Source: Harmonia axyridis (taxonomy: Eukaryota; Arthropoda; Insecta; Coleoptera; Coccinellidae). From it: a DNA stretch of 64,000 bases. The notes below the pieces were generated by a model that ran no database searches, was not told the origin of the DNA, and saw only the letters and a program-made list of their open reading frames with translations. Made by a program: the position numbers and the translations under genes. Positions 58,051 to 64,000 of the stretch are shown here, piece after piece. The first letter of the stretch is position 1. Each line of letters begins with the position of its first letter. The stretch is taken from the NCBI RefSeq assembly GCF_914767665.1, contig NC_059501.1, forward strand, positions 2,172,501-2,236,500, given 5' to 3'.

Positions 58051-58794
58051 ATAAACCAATTCAGAAATCCGAAAGACTTCCTGTCGACCAAGCTAAACAT
58101 TCCCGAAACCAACAGTCAAAAACAGCGACAACTCGACGTGTCGGCCGTAACAGTTCCCCACATCCCACGTCGTCTTCGTCGGCGTCCTCGGAAAGCCCGA
58201 CTCCTCAAAACTCGAAACCCGATAACCAGCCGAAGCTATCGCGCGCCCCGTGCATGCGAAATTAAATCATTTGTCATATTAACGTCTTCTCGGATGGTCA
58301 TTAAAAGTTCTACACGTCGCCGCTTGCCTACTCGAAATCCGTCAGTGATAAACGAGCCCCGGTTCGGGGCTCTCTCTCGACACCCAAACTCCCACCGCCC
58401 GCGAATCTCGAGAACTTTTCAGGGAGGCGATAAAATTGCGTCTCGGAGGGTGGGGGGCCAGCACGTACGCGGATCGGATAAAAATATGTAAAGTTACCCG
58501 GTTAGATTCGAGGGGGTGGGGGAGGAGAGAAAGGGCGCCCGCCGACGCGATTGTTTCGGGACCTCGTAACGCGATTCCGTTTTTCGAGTAAAACTTGGCC
58601 TCACTTCATGGAGATGCCATAAAACCGTTGAAAATCGAATAACTCGACGGTAGGTCAATTAACCCGTAGTTCGATTGAAACGGTAGATCAACGTACTCGT
58701 AGATCGAATGAACAGGTAGTTCAATGTTCTAGTAGATCAACTGTCACGGTGGTTAAAGTGAACTAATTGATCCATAGAGTCTACAACGTTCTTT
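58051..58794. other. GC-rich island (58080-58640), no gene
   Basis: CpG-dense; a plus-strand 157-codon Arg/Pro-rich frame (58018-58491) and a 104-codon frame overlap. No domain. From 58640 to 58750 there are repeated short blocks of the type gtagatcaa/gtagttcaat. Confidence 0.4.
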
Positions 58795-59244
58795 AATACG
58801 CTCTATTAGTGTGACGTCACATAACGCCATTTTTGGTTCTCCTGTCAGTGTTCCAAACAAATAAATTGTCATTCAAATTAGTACGGTGTCGTTGAAGGAA
58901 TTGGCTAAATAAGAGTATTTGAGGAACGATTTCAGTATTAATTGATAGACAGAAGGAATGAGGTTAATACCAGTAAGTTTGAATCCTGTTTCATTCCCCA
59001 GATTTTGTAAAAAGCCGTGTTTATTAGTTGAACGTCAAGTTCGAACTTACTGGCATTAATCTCGTTCCTTCTGTCTATCAATTAATAGTGAAATCGTTCC
59101 TTAAATAATCTTATTTATCAAAATAAGGCAATTTCTTCAACGACAACGTACTAATTTGAATGACAATTTGTTTGTTTGGATTCCGAACACTGACAGGAGA
59201 ACTAAAATGGCGGTGTGTGACGTCATCACTAATATAGCGTATTT
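58795..59244. mobile_element. Palindromic element with TGACGTCA-containing ends
   Basis: The left arm (58795-58982) and right arm (59041-59244) are imperfect inverted copies: agtgtgacgtcac near 58807 pairs with gtgacgtcatcact near 59218, and agacagaaggaatgaggtta pairs with taatctcgttccttctgtct. The centre is about 58 bp. The outer ends, AATACGC then TAGTGTGACGTCAC, resemble those of the THAP element at 16545-17139. Confidence 0.87.
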
Positions 59245-59838
59245 TGGGTAGAAACTTCAAGATGTGGTAGTATTCAACAAAATAAGAAAAAAAGGAGCTT
59301 TGAAAATATGTCCGAAAATGCTTCCTTTTACAGCCATTGGAAGTCTTCATTTTAATCATACATTTTCTGCGATAACATTTAAACGCATCATTTAAACATT
59401 CAAATTTGATCATATCCGCAATTTTTCACGACAAATGCTGATTATATTTTCTTTACAAAGGAAGTTTTAGGCTTAAATTTCTCAAAAAAACTAAGGAGTT
59501 ATGCATAAAACATTAAATATTTTTTCTGACATCCGAGAAAAATTTCGAAAGTTAATCCTAAAAATCCGATAAATTGTACTTAAAAAATTCATCTAATGTT
59601 CTTTCGATAGGATAAGCCATAAGCTTTCTGAAAAAATAATGCCATTTTTATTCATTGAAGAAGTTAGTCAAAATAATCGTGCCTAACCGCAGTAATCACT
59701 TCAAGATAATAAATTCAGAAGCCTTTATCTTCAGAACGGCTCATCCTATCGAAAAAACACGAGAGAAAGAGAGAAAATTATCAACAGGAGTTTTATGCTT
59801 TACCCCTTTAGACAACAAAAAGAAAAACGGCAACTCAC
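59245..59838. other. Timeout intron, no repeat recognised
   Basis: AT-rich sequence. The 100-codon minus frame 59111-59413 overlaps the palindrome and has no domain. Confidence 0.35.
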
Positions 59839-60248
59839 CTTTCTTCTTCTTCCTCTTGGCCTTGCTCTTCGTCTGCACAATAACGCTGCCATCCTTGCAG
59901 AAGGCCTCGAAAGACCTAAGGAAGATGTGCTGGGTCTCCATCAAATCCTTGAGGTATTGATCGGACATCTTCAGCTCGTCGAAGGTGAGGAGAAGGGTGA
60001 GCACCAGCTCCCTGTACTCCAGCACGTAGAAGATGTTGCTCTTGATCACCTTGCTGGAGTCACGTACAGTGCCGTCCGGCGACTTGTCCATGTAGCAGAG
60101 GGTGAGTAGTAGTTCCCTGTAAGCGAGGAGGGCTATGTGCAGCCTACGCGACCACGCCCTCAGCTTCTTCTTGTCACTCTGGATCATGTCGAAGAAGTTC
60201 TCCATGTGCTGCTGCACGTAGTGGAAAGTTTGGACCGATAGGGTTTCA
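59839..60248 (-). CDS. timeout: timeout (timeless-2) internal exon A
   Basis: After acceptor AG (60250-60249; pyrimidine-rich complement of ggaagggaaatg) the exon starts with one base completing a codon. It then reads ETLSVQTFHYVQQHMENFFD, KKKLRAWSRRLHIALLAYRE, VIKSNIFYVLEYRELVLTLL and METQHIFLRSFEAFCKDGSV, ending in a Lys-rich KAKRKKKK run. The donor is GTGAGT (59838-59833), leaving G. This is the middle of TIMELESS/Timeout, a nuclear partner of Tipin in the replication-fork protection complex, also linked to insect clock entrainment. SxTLSVQTFHYVQ and NNIFYVxEYRE are highly conserved. 410 bp, intact. Canonical circadian TIM lacks this similarity, which supports the timeout paralogue. Confidence 0.96.
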
Positions 60249-60917
60249 CTGGAAGGGAAATGAATTTCAGAAATCAGTTTTGTGGTTGATAAGAACTTGA
60301 TCTACAATATTAAGTGTTGAGGTGATGCCTTGAGAGCATCCAATAGGCTTACAGCTGCTATATTTTGGCACGAGCATGCATTTCGATGATGTATGAGAGC
60401 CTTAAGACATCAGTCTCTTCGAATTTTTTTACTTTCTTGCCAAATGGATCAGATGGACGATTAAGTCCATTATAATCTGCCCGGAATGCAAGGAAAGTAC
60501 TCACTACAGAATTATTATTTTAGTAGTAAATTTTCACGTTCAGCAGTAGATGAACGATTCATATTGTCAAATGTCTAACCTATGATTGAGATGCATAGAA
60601 AACCTGGGGTGTCTACTTATACCTGTAAAACTTTCAGACAAAACGGGAGATTTTTCAGATTTATACCTACTTGATTTCGAGGGATCGCGGTCTGTTTCAG
60701 ATTACGCATACATCGTTTACATTTGACATTTCTCGACTCTTGTGAACCAAGGGCGTAGTTTTTTTTTTTTTTTTTTTGATGGGGGATGATCGAAAAAATT
60801 TTTTTGACGACAACTATTATTCATATCTGTAATGTTAGAAAAAGAAGTTTGATAATGAAGTTTGAACCAAATTAATCGAAATAATTTTTTTGTTACTAAT
60901 TCGGTTGTTCTTACCTT
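60249..60917. other. Timeout intron with repeat Y copy 2 (about 60370-60610) and a poly-T run
   Basis: The repeat Y part shares gcatttcgatgatgtatgag and neighbours with 53380-53660. A run of over 20 T lies at about 60758-60778. Nothing else recognised. Confidence 0.55.
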
Positions 60918-61606
60918 ATACTGGGTGTTCTCAAATTAGAGTTACGAAGGAAAATGAGAAATTAATTGGATAATTTTGAGAAAAAAAAGTTTCATGAATA
61001 TGAGCCCACAAACGCTTTGCTTTCAATATACAGGTTGTTTCTAGTGTGTCGTACTTTTTGTGATGCTTATATCAGTTTATCAAATATTTATTAATCTTCG
61101 CTACAGATTGGGTAAATAAATACCAAAACTTATAATTAATTATTTCATTAGAGCTTACTAGCTGGATCTTCATAATAATTTGGATTTTCCTGAGGATTAC
61201 TAGAGATTTTTTCTCGAAATCGATAGCAGATACGACAAAACTATAACAAACCAAAAAGTGTAGTACTGGAGCAGAGTTTTTTTCTACATTTTTCTAAACT
61301 AACAGCCATTCACAAAAATATAGTTTTGGAGGAAAAAAGTAGACATTCATCCAGAAAAAATATTACCCTGTAGATTTGCATTCAAAATTAGGATATTACA
61401 TGGTGAAAACTTTAAACTGGAATATCTATGGCCAATTCAAATTAAATATCTTGTGAAGGGAAGGTTATACAAGAAAAAAACTTAAACTTTAACACATGTA
61501 TCTCAAAACAAAATGTTTGGGGACTCATATTATAGGACTTTTTTTCATAAAATGATCCGGAAATCTGTCATTTTCATTTGTATCTCCAATTTAGGAACAC
61601 CGTGTA
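60918..61606. mobile_element. MITE family B
   Basis: The inverted ends are ctgggtgttctcaaattaga then gttacgaaggaaaatga, and the complement of tcattttcatttgtatctcc then aatttaggaacaccgtg. They match over about 37 bp with several mismatches and lie beside TA (60918-60919, 61605-61606). About 690 bp, no transposase. A TA target suggests a Tc1/mariner transposase as mobiliser. Confidence 0.75.
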
Positions 61607-62924
61607 ATTACCCCCAGTATCCCTCCATTTCTACGCTCTTGTCGTGAACTTTGAGTATAGAAAAATAATATTTTATATTCTATGGTCTGTCATTATAGTC
61701 CATTCATTCGATTCAAAATTCGATATGAACTGAATTGTAATTTATTGTGAATGTTTGCAGTGTCTAAAATCAGTATTTCCTTTTTAGACGGCACCAGGCA
61801 GATAAGGGGAATTAGAAAAATTTTGAAGAGCGCCCCCTTACAGAACTCTGGTGAAGCAGAACACCAAAGCAACAGGTGGATCTCTCAAAAAGTCTGAAAC
61901 AAAATCGAATCATTGCACACACCAGGTTTTCTATGCATCTTACCTATGACGCTTCGGATGACAGTTCTGTTCGACATATGTCATTGAAACAGGGCTGTGA
62001 AATCCGGATATAATAGCCATTTGAAGCTCGAATCAAAATTTCATCATGTTGATCGCGCCAGCAGAACTAAAAAGTTTGTTAGTATTTCTTGCCCACTCTT
62101 TTCAAGAACTCATTGAAATCTGGGCACTAGCCGTATCGCACCCTGTATTACGTTGACTTCATGACACAACCCAACATTTCCGATAAGAAGTTGGTAACGC
62201 AATATCGACTTATCAATAAAACTTAAATCCACTCTCCAACCCAATACCTGCGAAACTTGCAAATGCAAACTGGCCAGGCGATAAAAGCGGCGAAATCGAC
62301 GGTCTCTACGAAAGTACTCGGCGATTTCCAATCGAGCAGCACGTTGTTGTGTACTCGAATAATTGGACCCGAACTCGACTAAACATACCGTAATTGAATA
62401 TTCGATATAACGAATGACGTTCATTCGATTATGAACGAAGGCCGACGTTTCATAGCTGCAACGAGTCCAATAATTTATCAATGTTGGACGAGGTAACGCG
62501 ATGCGACATTGTTAATTCGCCATTCTAATTTGCAGTTAATTCAACTCGGGTTTTCCACGGACTACGCGATGTATTTTCGAGCCGGCGAGAATTGCGCGTC
62601 GTTTTGCGGCTACGTGATTGGTACCGCTGACGTTTCGACGTGTACGTCGTTTAGGTTAGGTTGACTTCCGGAAATTAGATTGAGATTGACTGGTCTGGAT
62701 AGGCTTGGAGCGAATGTATAATAAAGAAAAAAATCAGTAATAATGGATTTAGTATAACAATCTTTTGTGTTTTAAAGTAAGGTAGGTAATTCATTAAAAT
62801 TTCAGAAAAATTCAACAGTTAGAAAAAAATTTAAAAATTCGTATTGTGTTGGGCCTTCACGATGTCTCAAGCCTTCAAAAACACGTTTGGGCATACTACT
62901 ATTAAAAATGATCGTTTTCTCTTT
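61607..62924. other. Unassigned stretch with repeat Y remnant and a GC-rich island (62150-62650)
   Basis: tatgacgcttcggatgacag near 61946 recalls repeat Y. The minus-strand 123-codon frame 62110-62481 lies in the island and is unlike any domain I know. No upstream timeout exon recognised. Confidence 0.4.
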
Positions 62925-63980
62925 AGGTTTCAAAATGGTGCTTTTGGCGTCGAAGACCAGCTGTGGAAGATAGAAGGTTCTCGAAGATGCAGAATTTACT
63001 TGTCGGAAATTCATCTTGATGATTAAAAAGTAAAATAACTTATTTTCGCTTTATATATTTATTTTCACAACAATTGTTTCGTCATGTTATCATGACGAAA
63101 ATTTAATCATTTGGAGGCATTACTTGATCAAGACTCGTGTCAAACGCAACAAGAATAGGCAGCATCATTGGGAGTGACGCAACAGCCATTTCAAAACGCC
63201 TGAAAGCCATGGAAATCATTCAGAAACGAGGAAATTGGTAGCCGTACGAGTCGAAGCTGACAAATGTTGAACGACGTTTGTTTGCTTGTGAACAGCTGCT
63301 TGCAAGGCAAAGACAGAAGGGATTTCTGCATCTCATTGTGACTGGAGATGAGAAATGGGTTCATTGCGATAACCCCAAGCGCAGAAAATCATGGGAATAT
63401 CCCGGCCACGCGTCCACTTCGACGGCCAAACCGAATATTCACGGTTCCAAAGTCATGCTCAGTATTTGGTGGAACCAGCTCTGCCTAATGTATTATGAGC
63501 TGTTAAAACCGATTGAAACAATCAGAGACGGACGTTATCGAACGCGATTAATGCATTTGAGCATTGAAAAACAAACAGCCGCAATACGAATAGAGACATA
63601 ATAAAGTGATTTTACAGCATGACAATGCTTGATCCCTGACAGTAGTCAAGACATACTTGGAAACATTGAAATGGGAAGTCCTACGCCACATGCCGTATTC
63701 TCCAGACGTTGCTCTCTCTAACTATCACTCGTTTCTATCAATGGCACACGGCCTGACTGACCAGCACTTCCGGCTTTATGAAGAATAAAAATTGGATCGA
63801 TTTGTGAATCGCTTCAAAAGATGACCAGTTTTTTCAACACGAGGTTCGTACGCCACCCGAAATATGGGAGAAATTAGTGGCCAGCGATGAACAATACTTT
63901 GAATCATAAATGTATGACCAGTTTTTCACAATAAGACTCGAATTTCTGAAAAGTACGGCGAAAGCAAAGTTGTCCATACG
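62925..63980 (+). mobile_element. Cecropia-like mariner K, 5' end missing, reaching the window edge
   Basis: Starts within FQNGAFGVEDQ; a 110-bp foreign insert follows at 62998-63108. The body continues: FACEQLLARQRQKGFLHLIV then TGDEKWVHCDNPKRRKSWEY (first Asp), and LQHDNA then a stop (second Asp). The next block reads YSPDVALSNYH, in which the third catalytic Asp has become Asn. The right terminal repeat is cggcgaaagcaaagttg near 63956. The final bases of the window (acgtacaactttgtatg) may be the end of another copy. Confidence 0.88.
62998..63108. repeat. Small insertion with a 10-bp-arm hairpin in mariner K
   Basis: In other copies cagaattggaggcattac is continuous; here about 110 bp separate the halves. 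The insert contains tttcgtcatg, then ttat, then its complement catgacgaaa, a perfect hairpin. Confidence 0.65.
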
Positions 63981-64000
63981 TACAACTTTGTATGTAATTC

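Noticed and set aside
58018..58491. 157-codon Arg/Pro-rich plus frame
   Set aside because: GC-rich island with overlapping frames and low-complexity translation; no domain.
59741..59838. Continuation of the timeout exon A reading frame past 59839
   Set aside because: A consensus GTGAGT donor ends the exon; the following residues are intron read-through and the next exon joins in the correct phase.
62110..62481. 123-codon minus frame considered as an upstream timeout exon
   Set aside because: Sequence does not resemble the region expected before ETLSVQTFHYVQ and lies in a GC-rich island with chance openness.
1..64000. tRNA, rRNA genes or CRISPR arrays
   Set aside because: I saw no cloverleaf with a convincing B box, no rRNA-like blocks and no regularly spaced repeats. 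Short tRNA-like words in the retrotransposon tails near 19740 and 27405 lack a full structure.

Overview
This is a nuclear genome window from an insect (arthropod). The evidence is spliced exons of the chromosome-maintenance gene timeout/timeless-2, many Tc1/mariner transposons, non-LTR retrotransposon debris and an AT-rich background. I cannot name the order from sequence alone; a beetle is plausible but unproven.

The only confidently functional gene is timeout, on the minus strand. Four consecutive internal exons are recognisable: 60248-59839, 56793-56643, 46351-46271 and 30134-30037. Each has AG acceptors and GT donors, and the codon phases join correctly. The introns between them are 3.0, 10.3 and 16.1 kb. 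No further exon was recognised from 30036 down to position 1 or from 60249 to 64000, so most or all of the window is probably intragenic and both ends of the gene lie outside it. Family knowledge says the protein works in the replication-fork protection complex with Tipin. One other cellular gene leaves a trace: a plus-strand C-terminal fragment of the mitochondrial MICOS subunit MIC60/Mitofilin (53850-54239), probably a truncated retropseudogene inside a timeout intron.

Nearly everything else is transposon-derived. There are six DD41D Tc1/mariner copies (6157-7054, 17856-18725, 31070-32007, 37600-38516, 48228-49526, 54848-55787). Five share one and the same 362-bp internal deletion. There are five cecropia-like DD34D mariners (14872-16321, 19960-21004, 50984-51621, 56879-58050, 62925-63980). 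A second mariner family lies at 655-1215, 26090-26490, 33865-35053 and 39077-39630, with a lone end at 32727-32760. A third mariner fragment lies at 46474-47000. A Tc1-like DD34E element (44231-45448) has its catalytic Glu replaced by a stop. Two MITE families are present (2113-2665, 9427-9985, 39706-40280; and 60918-61606). Long palindromic or foldback elements occur at 22768-23297, 32772-33447, 35861-36607 and 58795-59244. A THAP-domain-bearing inverted-repeat element lies at 16545-17139. Several 5'-truncated non-LTR retrotransposon fragments carry reverse transcriptase, RNase H or C-terminal zinc-knuckle regions, some nested in one another.

Between the transposons, 200-500 bp CpG/GC-rich islands recur every few kilobases. 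They match no repeat or protein I know and stand out from the AT-rich surroundings.
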